The notes beneath the pieces were generated by a model. It saw only the letters and a program-made list of their open reading frames with translations, searched no databases and was not told the DNA's origin. From contig DHVT01000011.1 of assembly GCA_002412775.1 (NCBI GenBank), positions 154,431 through 218,430 on the forward strand: 64,000 bases of DNA, in the 5' to 3' direction. A program made the position numbers and the translations under genes. Below, piece after piece: positions 16,474-24,528 of the stretch. The stretch is from Firmicutes bacterium UBA5201. Lineage in GTDB: Bacteria; Bacillota; Clostridia; Peptostreptococcales; Acidaminobacteraceae. Positions within the stretch are counted from its first letter, which is position 1. Each line of letters starts with the position of its first letter.

Positions 16474-17319
16474 ATGGATGCTTTGCTTCAGGAACTGCAG
16501 TTAATTTTAGAGTGCAAGGTTGAATTGGTCGGATCCAATCAGCTGAAACCTAATAAAAATCAGACGATCATCAATGGATCGAATCATATGAACGTGTTGG
16601 TTCATCGCACACTCAGTCCGGCGGAAACAGGTCTGATTGAAAAGTTGGTGGAGCATGCCTCAATTTTAAATCCACTCAACATTCTCAGCGATCCCAATGG
16701 TTACAAAAGCAATGAAAGAGCGTTGAAATATCCGCTGAGATTATGGCGCATACTTTATAGAGACAGCAAAGAGGAAGTTTCCGAAATATTGAAATCCTCA
16801 TTCCGAAAAGATAACATCATTCATATGAACAACAATGAAAGCGTGGTTTTTGTGACGAATGATGAGATTACACCTTATGAACTTTTAGGTGTTCTTGAGT
16901 CTGAAGCGTTGACCAGTGTCAAAATAATCATAAGCAATTCGATAGCACGTCCATGCGATTTGCATAAGGGTTACAATGACACGATTGAACTTTCCGAGCT
17001 TGGGAAACATATTAAGGAGAAGGCTCAAGTCATTAAATATGAGGAAATGGTGTTCCCCATGTTTGTCAGTCAGTTGAGAAGAGCGGAAGGGCTCAATCTC
17101 AATATTGTTTCTGTGGGTGATTCCGAGCTTGAACAAACTGCAATGATTTTTCTTGAAAACAACTTGAACATAACTGAGACGGCGAACAAACTGTTTATTC
17201 ATAGAAACACTCTGATTTACAGGCTCAATAAACTCGAAAATATCACCGGTTATGACATCCGAAAATTTAATGATGCCATCAACTATTATTTGAGCTATCT
17301 TGCAGATCAGATCAAGTGA
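16474..17319 (+). CDS. PucR/CdaR-type transcriptional regulator (C-terminal HTH)
   Basis: A 281-residue protein whose last ~60 residues (ENNLNITETANKLFIHRNTL, then YRLNKLENITGYDI) are the HTH_30 domain of PucR, CdaR and related regulators. The first ~220 residues are a weakly conserved sensor region without a recognised ligand domain. GGGAGAGG precedes the ATG. Its place between the sugar ATPase and the beta-glucosidase suggests a role in carbohydrate control, but LacI-type sites found nearby point to the other regulator for the main operon. Confidence 0.8.
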   Translation: MDALLQELQLILECKVELVGSNQLKPNKNQTIINGSNHMNVLVHRTLSPAETGLIEKLVEHASILNPLNILSDPNGYKSNERALKYPLRLWRILYRDSKEEVSEILKSSFRKDNIIHMNNNESVVFVTNDEITPYELLGVLESEALTSVKIIISNSIARPCDLHKGYNDTIELSELGKHIKEKAQVIKYEEMVFPMFVSQLRRAEGLNLNIVSVGDSELEQTAMIFLENNLNITETANKLFIHRNTLIYRLNKLENITGYDIRKFNDAINYYLSYLADQIK

Positions 17320-17331
17320 CAGTTCATATTC

Positions 17332-17358
17332 AAAAGTCCCTCAGGGACTTTTTATTTT
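17332..17358 (+). terminator. Terminator between the PucR-type regulator and the GH1 gene
   Basis: AAAAGTCCC (17332-17340) pairs with GGGACTTTT (17344-17352) around TCA, followed by TATTTTAT. Only 22 nt separate it from the GH1 start, leaving no room for a promoter, so it may act as an attenuator for GH1. Confidence 0.8.
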
Positions 17359-17374
17359 ATTAGGGGAGGCAAAC

Positions 17375-18790
17375 ATGGCATTTAAAAATGATTTTCTTTG
17401 GGGCTCCGCTTCTGCGGCATATCAAATTGAAGGCGCTTATGACACAGATGAAAAAGGACCGTCCATATGGGACATATGGGCACATCTACCCGGTAAAACT
17501 TTTGAGGGGACAAACGGGGACATCGCCTGTGATCATTACAACAGATATAAAGAGGATGTTGCTCTGATGAAAGAGATGGGGCTTCAGACATATCGATTTT
17601 CCATTGCTTGGACGAGGATATTGCCAAATGGTACAGGAGAAGTGAATCCAAAGGGCATTGAATTTTACAACAGTCTAATTGATGAACTGATTGCGTCGGG
17701 TATTGTTCCGATGATCACATTGTACCACTGGGATTTGCCACAATCTCTTCAAGATCTTTATGGGGGATGGGAGTCAAGAGCCATTGTCGATGATTTTGTA
17801 AATTACTCAAAAGTTTGTTTTGAGCAATTCGGTGATCGGGTCAAGCACTGGATCGTCATGAATGAGCCGAATATTTTCACATCATTGGGCTATATGCTCA
17901 AACTGCATCCTCCTGGATTACAAGATGAAAAGCTATTCTTGAAAACGTTCCATCACACAGTGCTCGCACATGCAAGAACAGTTTTGACTTATAAGGAAAT
18001 GGGGCAGGATGGGCTAATAGGATCTAGCATCGCATATTCACCATCTTATGCGGCAACAGATCAAAAAGAAGATTTGGAAGCCAAAGAGATGTTCGACGCT
18101 ACTGGACCTTTATGGTATCTCGACAGTTATTTCAAGGGCGATTATCCTGATAAGGCCGTTGACTATTATACAGAAAAACAAGTGATGCCCGTTGTGACAG
18201 AGGCGGACTATGATGAAATGAAACGTGCTGCGATGAAGTGTGATTTTATTGGCATCAATTATTATCAAACATCAACCGTTGCCCATAATCCAGTCGATGG
18301 AGTAGGATTCTCAGGCATGAACACATCAGGAAAAAAAGGTACTCAATCCGACAATGGTGTACCAGGTCTCTATAAGCACATCCGAAATGAAAATCTTGAG
18401 TATACAGATTGGGATTGGGCTATTGATCCCGATGGACTCAGGTATGGGCTTGAATTGCTTGGTGAACGCTATAGTCTGCCGATCATTATAAGTGAAAATG
18501 GACTTGGAGCCTATGATACTTTGACTGAGTCTGGTGAAATTGAAGATGATTATCGAATCGATTATCTTAAGAAGCATGTCATGGCGTGTGAACGTGCCGT
18601 TGAAAACGGTGTTGATTTGCTGGCCTATTGCACCTGGTCCTTTACGGATTTGTTAAGTTGGCTCAATGGATATAAAAAGCGTTATGGATTTGTTCATATC
18701 GACTTTGAATCCGAAGAATTGCCTCGAACTCGAAAAAAATCATTTGAATGGTATAAAAATCTGATTGCCTCAAATGGCAAAACACTCTAG
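17375..18790 (+). CDS. bglA: Glycoside hydrolase family 1 beta-glucosidase
   Basis: A 471-residue cytosolic GH1 enzyme. It starts FKNDFLWGSASAAYQIEGAY, the family N-terminal signature. The acid/base Glu lies in IVMNEPNIF and the nucleophile Glu in IISENGLGA. The end region, YCTWSFTDLLSWLNGYKKRYGF, contains the aglycone/4-OH recognition segment. The choice between beta-glucosidase and 6-phospho-beta-glucosidase is open. The adjacent ROK kinase and the absence of a PTS favour cleavage of unphosphorylated beta-glucosides followed by kinase action. GGGGAGG sets the start at 17375; an ORF extension to 17300 is spurious. The ROK kinase gene follows after 8 nt. Confidence 0.93.
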   Translation: MAFKNDFLWGSASAAYQIEGAYDTDEKGPSIWDIWAHLPGKTFEGTNGDIACDHYNRYKEDVALMKEMGLQTYRFSIAWTRILPNGTGEVNPKGIEFYNSLIDELIASGIVPMITLYHWDLPQSLQDLYGGWESRAIVDDFVNYSKVCFEQFGDRVKHWIVMNEPNIFTSLGYMLKLHPPGLQDEKLFLKTFHHTVLAHARTVLTYKEMGQDGLIGSSIAYSPSYAATDQKEDLEAKEMFDATGPLWYLDSYFKGDYPDKAVDYYTEKQVMPVVTEADYDEMKRAAMKCDFIGINYYQTSTVAHNPVDGVGFSGMNTSGKKGTQSDNGVPGLYKHIRNENLEYTDWDWAIDPDGLRYGLELLGERYSLPIIISENGLGAYDTLTESGEIEDDYRIDYLKKHVMACERAVENGVDLLAYCTWSFTDLLSWLNGYKKRYGFVHIDFESEELPRTRKKSFEWYKNLIASNGKTL

Positions 18791-18798
18791 GTGAAAAT

Positions 18799-19701
18799 AT
18801 GAATTATGTTGCGATGGATATTGGGGGATCGGCAATTAAAGCAGGTATAATAAGTTCAAATGGTCAAGTACTCAAAAAAACCAGTATCCCCACACCTATG
18901 GGATGTTTGGATGATTTGATTCATGTCCTATCTGGAATTATAGAATGGGCTATGCAGGAGACGAAGATACATGGTATCGCACTCAGTCAGCCTTGCGCCA
19001 CGGATGCGGCAACAGGTCAGGCACTCAGTGAGGGTTCTTTGATTTATATCAAAGATACCAATCCTTCGAAAGTGTTGGGTGAAAAATATGGGCTTCCATA
19101 TGCGGCGGCAAATGACGGTAATTGCGCAGCTTTGGCGGAAGTATGGATAGGCAACGCAAGAGATGTGGGGAATGTGGCACTCGTAGTATGTGGCACTGGA
19201 ATTGGTGGTTCCGTTTTGATCGATCAAAAAATCGTCAGTGGAAAAAGTAATTTTGCAGGAGAGTTCGGAATGTTCGTCACAGGCTTTGATGAGGATCAAA
19301 ATCCGATCATTTGGAGTGCCAACGGATCGACTAAGGCATTGGTGGATGATTATGCTAAAAGATCAGGAGTAGACCCGAAGGCATTGGATGGAAAAACGGT
19401 TTTTAATCATTCTGACAGTGGAGATTCTGTTGCAAAGTCCTGCGTAGATGATTTTTTCAAGATTTTCGCCTATGGTGTCCACAACATTCAGCACTCTTTT
19501 GATCCAGACCGGATTTTAGTGGGAGGTGCGATCAGTGCAAGACCTGATTTCGTTGATCGAATAGACGATGCACTTGACGTGCTGTACACTCATCTGAGAG
19601 GATTGATGTCCCGTCCGTCTCTTTCTGTTTGTGCCTGTGGGTCGGATGCCAATATGATCGGCGCAGTATATCATCTTCTGAGTATGACCAATATTGACTA
19701 A
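18799..19701 (+). CDS. ROK-family sugar kinase
   Basis: A 300-residue ROK protein. The ATP phosphate motif is MDIGGSAIKAG, the catalytic Asp is in AANDGNCAA, and the second ATP segment is VVCGTGIGGSVLID. The zinc-binding C-x-C-G-x2-G-C cluster of many ROK glucokinases is absent; the segment SNFAGEFGMF is followed directly by a non-Cys region, as in beta-glucoside kinases and zinc-less members. The likely role is phosphorylation of glucose, or of intact beta-glucoside, released by the GH1 enzyme just upstream, which is probably co-transcribed. There is no HTH, so it is not a ROK repressor. Confidence 0.87.
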   Translation: MNYVAMDIGGSAIKAGIISSNGQVLKKTSIPTPMGCLDDLIHVLSGIIEWAMQETKIHGIALSQPCATDAATGQALSEGSLIYIKDTNPSKVLGEKYGLPYAAANDGNCAALAEVWIGNARDVGNVALVVCGTGIGGSVLIDQKIVSGKSNFAGEFGMFVTGFDEDQNPIIWSANGSTKALVDDYAKRSGVDPKALDGKTVFNHSDSGDSVAKSCVDDFFKIFAYGVHNIQHSFDPDRILVGGAISARPDFVDRIDDALDVLYTHLRGLMSRPSLSVCACGSDANMIGAVYHLLSMTNID

Positions 19702-19750
19702 TTTATTGATTAAGTGTTATAATTGTGGAGTCGAAAACGGTTTCGACTCC
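19694..19750 (+). promoter_or_regulatory. lacI promoter with LacI-type operator
   Basis: A -35 TTGACT (19694-19699), 18 nt, then -10 TATAAT (19718-19723) with extended TG. Immediately downstream at 19727-19750 is an operator with 10-bp perfect arms (GGAGTCGAAA and its complement) around ACGG, containing GAAAACGGTTTC. Its position over the start site predicts autorepression by the LacI protein. Confidence 0.82.
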
Positions 19751-19787
19751 AAATCAATATTGCATGAGTTCGGGAAGGCAGGTCAAC

Positions 19788-20822
19788 ATGGTAACAATAT
19801 ATGATATTGCAAATGCGTGTGGATGTTCCAGTGCAACGGTTTCAAAAGCACTGAACAATTATACGGATGTGAATATAAATACCAAAGAAAGAATCATCAA
19901 GAAAGCCAAGGAAATGGGGTTTGTCCCAAATCTTCAAGCTAGAGCACTCAGCACAAAGAGGTCGTGGAATATCGGTGTTTTGTTTGAAGACAAAAGTAAC
20001 AGCGGACTGACGCACTATTATTTCTCTCAAGTTCTGCAAGCGGTGAAAGAGCAGGCTGAGGAAAAAGGCTACGATATCACATTTATATCAAAAAACCTTG
20101 GTGGCGTAGAAATGTCATACTTAGAGCATTGCAATAGGCGCAATATCGATGGAGTGGTCATTGCTTGTATAGATTTTGAGGACCAGCAAGTTCAGCAATT
20201 GATGGAGAGCAACATCCCGGTTGTGGTGATCGACTATGACTCGGAACATGTCAGTGCCATCATGTCGGATAATGTAAGAGGTATATATGAGCTGACCCAT
20301 TATATGATTTCGCTTGGTCACAGAGATATTGTGTACGCATATGGTCACGAGGTTTTTGTTACCGAGGAGCGGATCCGAGGTTTCAAAAAAGCACTTGAAG
20401 AGGCAAAAATCCCATTTACTGAAGATATGCTGATCAAGTCCAGATACAGTGAGAAACAGGCGAATATCGATGCTGTGACTGAACTCCTAAAGAGAGACAA
20501 GCTTCCTACAGCCATGCTGTTCCCGGATGATTACTCTGCAATATGGGGCATAAATGCGCTCAGGAACAATGGAATCAAAGTTCCGGAAGAAATTTCAGTC
20601 GGAGGATTTGATGGGGTTGAAATCGGAGAGATGATTTTTCCGCGATTGACGACGGTCAGACAGAACACCACTAGACTTGGTAAAGAAGCATCACTGAAAT
20701 GTATCCAGATGCTGGAATCGAAATCCAAGGACAACACAAAAATAACTGTAGGCGTTGAGCTGATACCAGGTGGTACATGTATGGCACCTAGACTTTTACA
20801 AAGTAAAAGTCCCAGACTGTAG
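19788..20822 (+). CDS. LacI-family transcriptional regulator
   Basis: A 344-residue LacI/GalR protein. The N-terminal HTH is VTIYDIANACGCSSATVSKA, with hinge helix VPNLQARALST, followed by a periplasmic-binding-protein-like ligand domain that ends in GGFDGVEIGEMIFPRLTTV. The ATG at 19788 begins the canonical HTH; upstream in-frame starts lie in or near the operator. The last ~10 codons (LLQSKSPRL) come from a hairpin that belongs to the repeat at 20791-20985, so the native C-terminus may have been altered. It probably represses its own gene and the GH3/ABC/xyl operon through GAAAnCGnTTTC sites; the inducer may be xylose or xylo-/gluco-oligosaccharide. Confidence 0.93.
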   Translation: MVTIYDIANACGCSSATVSKALNNYTDVNINTKERIIKKAKEMGFVPNLQARALSTKRSWNIGVLFEDKSNSGLTHYYFSQVLQAVKEQAEEKGYDITFISKNLGGVEMSYLEHCNRRNIDGVVIACIDFEDQQVQQLMESNIPVVVIDYDSEHVSAIMSDNVRGIYELTHYMISLGHRDIVYAYGHEVFVTEERIRGFKKALEEAKIPFTEDMLIKSRYSEKQANIDAVTELLKRDKLPTAMLFPDDYSAIWGINALRNNGIKVPEEISVGGFDGVEIGEMIFPRLTTVRQNTTRLGKEASLKCIQMLESKSKDNTKITVGVELIPGGTCMAPRLLQSKSPRL

Positions 20823-20985
20823 ACAAACGTCCAAATCCATCGTTACTGGATAAAATCCAATTCAGTTACGACACTATAGGTCGCGCCTTCACTGGATTTT
20901 ATCCGCGCCTTGACTTTGAACGTTTACTACAGTCTACAGTTTGATGACTTTGTCATCACCCTGTGACTTTTTCATTGAAAAAGTC
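20791..20985. repeat. Array of consecutive inverted repeats (possible structured mobile repeat)
   Basis: Four stem structures follow one another. The first is a 9-bp hairpin at 20791-20811. The second is a long stem joining 20814-20830 with 20921-20936 (mismatched in the middle) that encloses an inner 12-bp stem, GGATAAAATCCA with TGGATTTTATCC. The third is a 6-bp hairpin at 20943-20957 (GATGAC-TTT-GTCATC) and the fourth a 10-bp hairpin at 20965-20985. CGCGCCTT occurs twice inside. The array includes the last codons of lacI and has no coding capacity. It resembles dispersed structured repeats or MITE-like elements; copies elsewhere cannot be checked here. Confidence 0.6.
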
Positions 20986-21040
20986 AGCGTAGGTAAGATT
21001 TCCGCAGGAAAACTTATTAGCGTGCGGCGTATACTCATAA

Positions 21041-21084
21041 AAAAACAGAGCTGACTTATATGATTTAAGTCGACTCTGTTTTTT
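21041..21084. terminator. Bidirectional terminator between lacI and galM
   Basis: AAAAACAGAGCTGACTTA (21041-21058) pairs with TAAGTCGACTCTGTTTTT (21066-21083) with one small mismatch. A run of A on the left and T on the right make it usable from both strands. Confidence 0.88.
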
Positions 21085-21090
21085 CGTGCA

Positions 21091-22071
21091 TTATCCTAAA
21101 GTTGAGAAGGCGAAGGAAGTGATTCTGCTATAAGGAGAATCAGGAGTCACTAATTTGACGTCATCCAGTTTGTTGCCCGCAACATTTGGTAGATCCTGTG
21201 TTTCAAAACAAATCCCGGTATGTTTCCCAAAGGTTTTACCAGATTGGCTGGTTGCTGAAGCTAGAAAATTTCCAGTATAAACGACAACATAAGGCTGAGT
21301 GGTCAAAACTTGCAGCAATATGCCCGAAACTCGATCATAAAGTTCAGCAACGGTTTGTGAATCGCCACATTTGAAGGGATGATCGATTCCTGATGCCATA
21401 TCAATATCTTCACAAGAATCTTCTAAGACTTCGTGGATTTTTCTTGATTCAGTAAAATCAAGTTGAGTGTTTTCCAGTGGAACGAGCTTGATGGGAAGAT
21501 TATCCTCATCCAACTTGGCATAATGGGTGCAATTGAGTTTGAGCATGTGTTGGATGATCTCATGATTAGGATTTCCTGTCAAATTGAAATAGCTGTGATT
21601 GGTCAAAGAAAGATATACCGGACTGGATGTTGTGGCATAGTATTCAATGGTCAAGGTCTCCCCAGTCACGCTATATGTTATTTCATAGTCCACTTTGCAA
21701 TTATTAACTTGGGATTGATGTGACAAAACCAGACTTGAGGTGTTTTGCGACTTGATTTTCCAATTGACGAGGTGTAATCCCTCGGAACACGAATGCAAAC
21801 TGTTCGGGTGGCAACTCGTATCCAGTTGCATGGAAAAATCTCCAATTTTGACCAATCCTTTTTCTGTACGTCCCGCAATCGGACCAATTATACACCCTAG
21901 AAACAAAATGTTTGAATTGTAGTCATCTATGGAATCGTACCCGAGGACTACATTCTTTCTGCAATTGCTCTTATCCATCGCCATGATTTTGAGAATGATA
22001 CCACCCAAAGTCAATATTTCAGCAGTGAAACCGGTTTCGCTTTTGAGCGTTATGACCTGTTTTTCTCTCAT
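21091..22071 (-). CDS. galM: Aldose 1-epimerase (mutarotase) family protein
   Basis: A 326-residue GalM-fold protein. Family motifs are NVVLGYDSIDDY, IIGPIAGRTEKG (substrate Arg), LTNHSYFNLTG (catalytic His), and near the end VYTGNFLAS and GICFETQDLPN (catalytic Glu). It interconverts alpha and beta anomers of xylose or glucose, feeding isomerase or kinase. The start at 22071 is set by GGGGG four nt upstream and the normal family length; in-frame codons further up are spurious. It is transcribed opposite to the GH3 operon from its own promoter (22118-22146). Confidence 0.9.
   Translation of the reverse strand: MREKQVITLKSETGFTAEILTLGGIILKIMAMDKSNCRKNVVLGYDSIDDYNSNILFLGCIIGPIAGRTEKGLVKIGDFSMQLDTSCHPNSLHSCSEGLHLVNWKIKSQNTSSLVLSHQSQVNNCKVDYEITYSVTGETLTIEYYATTSSPVYLSLTNHSYFNLTGNPNHEIIQHMLKLNCTHYAKLDEDNLPIKLVPLENTQLDFTESRKIHEVLEDSCEDIDMASGIDHPFKCGDSQTVAELYDRVSGILLQVLTTQPYVVVYTGNFLASATSQSGKTFGKHTGICFETQDLPNVAGNKLDDVKLVTPDSPYSRITSFAFSTLG
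22027..22038. promoter_or_regulatory. Possible LacI/CRE-type operator inside the start of galM
   Basis: GAAACCGGTTTC is a perfect 12-bp palindrome of the LacI-family type, about 30-45 nt inside the galM coding region. Flanking bases give TGAAACCGGTTTCG, one mismatch from the Bacillus cre consensus. It may be a roadblock or catabolite-repression site. Confidence 0.4.
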
Positions 22072-22117
22072 ACTATCCCCCTGATCATTGTATGCATTTT
22101 TAGTTTTCATTAATGAC

Positions 22118-22146
22118 ATCATACTTTTAAACGGTTGCAAAGTCAA
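22118..22146 (-). promoter_or_regulatory. galM promoter
   Basis: On the minus strand, -35 TTGACT (22146-22141), 17 nt and -10 TATGAT (22123-22118). The spacer contains CAACCGTTT, matching half of the LacI-type operators seen at lacI and at the GH3 gene. Confidence 0.7.
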
Positions 22147-22206
22147 GTGTCGGAAGGTGTTGTTGCGTTCTTGTAAAAAAAGTATGAACAAATGATAAAA
22201 AAATTA

Positions 22207-22335
22207 TTGACCTGTGCATAGGAAATCAGTATAATAAAAGCAACGAAAGCGATTTCGAAACTGACATTTGTTTATTATGAAGTGCCGTGTTACAGAAATC
22301 ACTCTTTTTTTTACACATTTACGAAAACGGTTTCG
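22207..22335 (+). promoter_or_regulatory. Promoter and two LacI-type operators of the GH3-ABC-xylAB operon
   Basis: A -35 TTGACC (22207-22212), exactly 17 nt, then -10 TATAAT (22230-22235). Operator 1, CGAAAGCGATTTCG (22244-22257), covers the start site. Operator 2, CGAAAACGGTTTCG (22322-22335), lies 78 bp further down and is identical to the core of the lacI operator. Two sites suggest cooperative or looped repression. Confidence 0.85.
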
Positions 22336-22375
22336 AAACAAATCATAATACAGGATAGGAGACTTGATTAGTATA

Positions 22376-24466
22376 ATGGAAAAGTATAGAGATAAAAATT
22401 TGAACGTACAGGAACGTGCTGAAGATCTGGTTTCCAAGATGACCGTCGAAGAAAAAATCAACCAATTGAGATATGATGCGTTTGCAATAGAGCGTCTTGG
22501 AATACCGGCCTACAATTGGTGGAACGAAGCTTTGCACGGTGTCGCAAGAGCAGGAACGGCAACCATGTTTCCCCAAGCCATTGCTCTGGCAGCCACATTC
22601 GATGATGAGCTCCTACAAAAAGTGGCTGACATATGCTCGACTGAAGCGAGAGCAAAGTACAACCAAAACAAAAAAAATGCTGATTTTGGTATTTATAAAG
22701 GTTTGACCATGTGGTCTCCAAACATCAACATATTTCGTGATCCACGTTGGGGCAGAGGACAGGAAACCTACGGAGAATGTCCGTATCTGACTTCAAGACT
22801 TGGCGTAGCTTTTGTAAAAGGATTGCAAGGTGATGGCGAGATCATGAAGACATCAGCTTGTGCCAAACATTTTGCCTGTCACAGTGGTCCTGAAGGAATC
22901 AGGCATGAGTTCAATGCAGAGGTGAACAATAAGGATTTGAATGAAACCTATCTACCGGCTTTTGAGGCGTTGGTCAAGAAAGCCAATGTTGAGAGTGTGA
23001 TGGGTGCTTACAATAGACTTAATGGAGAACCAGCATGCGCAAGTGATTATTTGACAGGAAAACTCGACGAATGGAATTTTGAAGGACATTTTGTTTCGGA
23101 TTGCTGGGCGATTCGAGACTTTCACACAAAACATAAAATCACCAATTCACCAGCCGAATCGGCAGCACTGGCGCTCAATCACAGGTGTGATTTGAATTGC
23201 GGAGACACATACCAACATTTGCTGACAGCACTTCATGAAGGCTTGATCTCGGAAAAAGAGATTACTGAATCTGCTGTCCGATTGATGAAAACCAGAATCA
23301 AACTTGGCATGTTTGATGAATCAGGCCCGTTTGATGCACTTGGATTTGAAGTCGTCAGTAGCACTTTCCATAAACAGTTTGCGCTTGAATGTGCCCAAAA
23401 GTCAATGGTGCTTCTGAAAAATGAAGGCATTCTTCCACTAGATGCAAGTCAAATCAATACTATTGGTGTGATTGGTCCCAACGCGGACAGTTTGGACGCA
23501 CTCAGAGGCAATTACTATGGAACTGCCGATGAGTACACTACGTTTCTCAGCGGAATCAAAAAAGCATTTAAAGGGAAAACTCTATATGCTGAAGGTGCGC
23601 ATTTGTTCAAACCATCCTTGCAACCATTGGGGGAACCGGGAGATGGACATGCTGAAGCGATCACAGTGGCAAACAACTCCGATGTGGTGATCCTCTGTGT
23701 AGGACTTGATGCGACCATTGAAGGAGAAGAGGGAGACACAGGCAATGCCTTTGCGGCCGGTGACAAAACCGATTTGATGCTACCTGAGAGTCAACGTGTG
23801 CTTGTCGAGAAGATTTTGAATCTCAACAAACCAACAATTGTAGTGGTCGCATCCGGCAGTTCAATCAACACTCTGGGTGAGTCCGCCAAAGCAGTCATAC
23901 AAGCTTGGTATCCAGGACAAATGGGGGGAACGGCACTTGCAGATATTCTCTTTGGAAAAATTTCTCCTTCTGGAAAATTGCCTGTGACTTTTTACGAAAA
24001 TGCGGATCTTTTACCGGATTTCACAGCATACACTATGGTGAACAGAACCTATAGGTACCTTGAAAACAATGTGCTTTATCCTTTCGGATATGGACTTTCA
24101 TATTCAAAAGTCACATGTGACGCTCTAAGATATGATTCCAAAATAAATAGGGCTAAGGTCACAGTAGAAAACATCGGAGCATATGACACGGATGAAGTCA
24201 TCCAGTTCTATATCCGTGACGAAAAATCAAAATGGGCTGTCAGGAATCACAAATTATGTGGATTTCAAAGGGTTCATGTGAAAAAAGGAGAAAAATTGGA
24301 AGTCTCCGTATTACTTTCAGAAGAGGCATTTACTGTTGTGGATGATTCCGGCAACAGATTTGTGGATAGCAATGAATTTACTTTGTACGCCGGCATCAGT
24401 CAACCAGATGCCATCAGCTTCAAATTATCAGGAAACAAAAGTATCGCTTTGTCAATTGTTTTGTAG
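22376..24466 (+). CDS. Glycoside hydrolase family 3 (beta-xylosidase/beta-glucosidase type)
   Basis: A 696-residue cytosolic GH3 enzyme without signal peptide. The (alpha/beta)8 domain has GIPAYNWWNEALHGVARAG, PNINIFRDPRWGRGQETYGE, KHFACHSGPE (substrate binding) and the nucleophile Asp in FVSDCWAIRDF. The alpha/beta sandwich domain (KSMVLLKNEGILPL... VGLDATIEGEEGD) and the C-terminal fibronectin-III-like domain follow. WNEALHG and SDCWAI are typical of the xylosidase/arabinosidase branch, and the operon continues to xylose isomerase and xylulokinase, so beta-xylosidase is the best guess. AGGAG is either too close to TTG 22364 or far from ATG 22376; ATG is preferred. Confidence 0.9.
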   Translation: MEKYRDKNLNVQERAEDLVSKMTVEEKINQLRYDAFAIERLGIPAYNWWNEALHGVARAGTATMFPQAIALAATFDDELLQKVADICSTEARAKYNQNKKNADFGIYKGLTMWSPNINIFRDPRWGRGQETYGECPYLTSRLGVAFVKGLQGDGEIMKTSACAKHFACHSGPEGIRHEFNAEVNNKDLNETYLPAFEALVKKANVESVMGAYNRLNGEPACASDYLTGKLDEWNFEGHFVSDCWAIRDFHTKHKITNSPAESAALALNHRCDLNCGDTYQHLLTALHEGLISEKEITESAVRLMKTRIKLGMFDESGPFDALGFEVVSSTFHKQFALECAQKSMVLLKNEGILPLDASQINTIGVIGPNADSLDALRGNYYGTADEYTTFLSGIKKAFKGKTLYAEGAHLFKPSLQPLGEPGDGHAEAITVANNSDVVILCVGLDATIEGEEGDTGNAFAAGDKTDLMLPESQRVLVEKILNLNKPTIVVVASGSSINTLGESAKAVIQAWYPGQMGGTALADILFGKISPSGKLPVTFYENADLLPDFTAYTMVNRTYRYLENNVLYPFGYGLSYSKVTCDALRYDSKINRAKVTVENIGAYDTDEVIQFYIRDEKSKWAVRNHKLCGFQRVHVKKGEKLEVSVLLSEEAFTVVDDSGNRFVDSNEFTLYAGISQPDAISFKLSGNKSIALSIVL

Positions 24467-24471
24467 TATGC

Positions 24472-24493
24472 AAACTTGTGATATCATAAGTTT
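24472..24493. promoter_or_regulatory. 22-bp near-perfect palindrome between GH3 and binding-protein genes
   Basis: AAACTT-G-TGATATCA-T-AAGTTT, with one mismatched pair, lies six nt after the GH3 stop. It may be an operator or an mRNA processing hairpin; no promoter consensus is clear beside it. Confidence 0.35.
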
Positions 24494-24528
24494 ACATAAA
24501 CCATGATTAAAAGATTAGGGGGAAGACA

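Noticed and set aside
20791..20985. CRISPR-like array
   Set aside because: The repeats are inverted, of different sequence and length, with no regular spacers.
21091..22191. Longer galM start at 22191
   Set aside because: The extra 40 codons cover the promoter; a ribosome site is present only before 22071.
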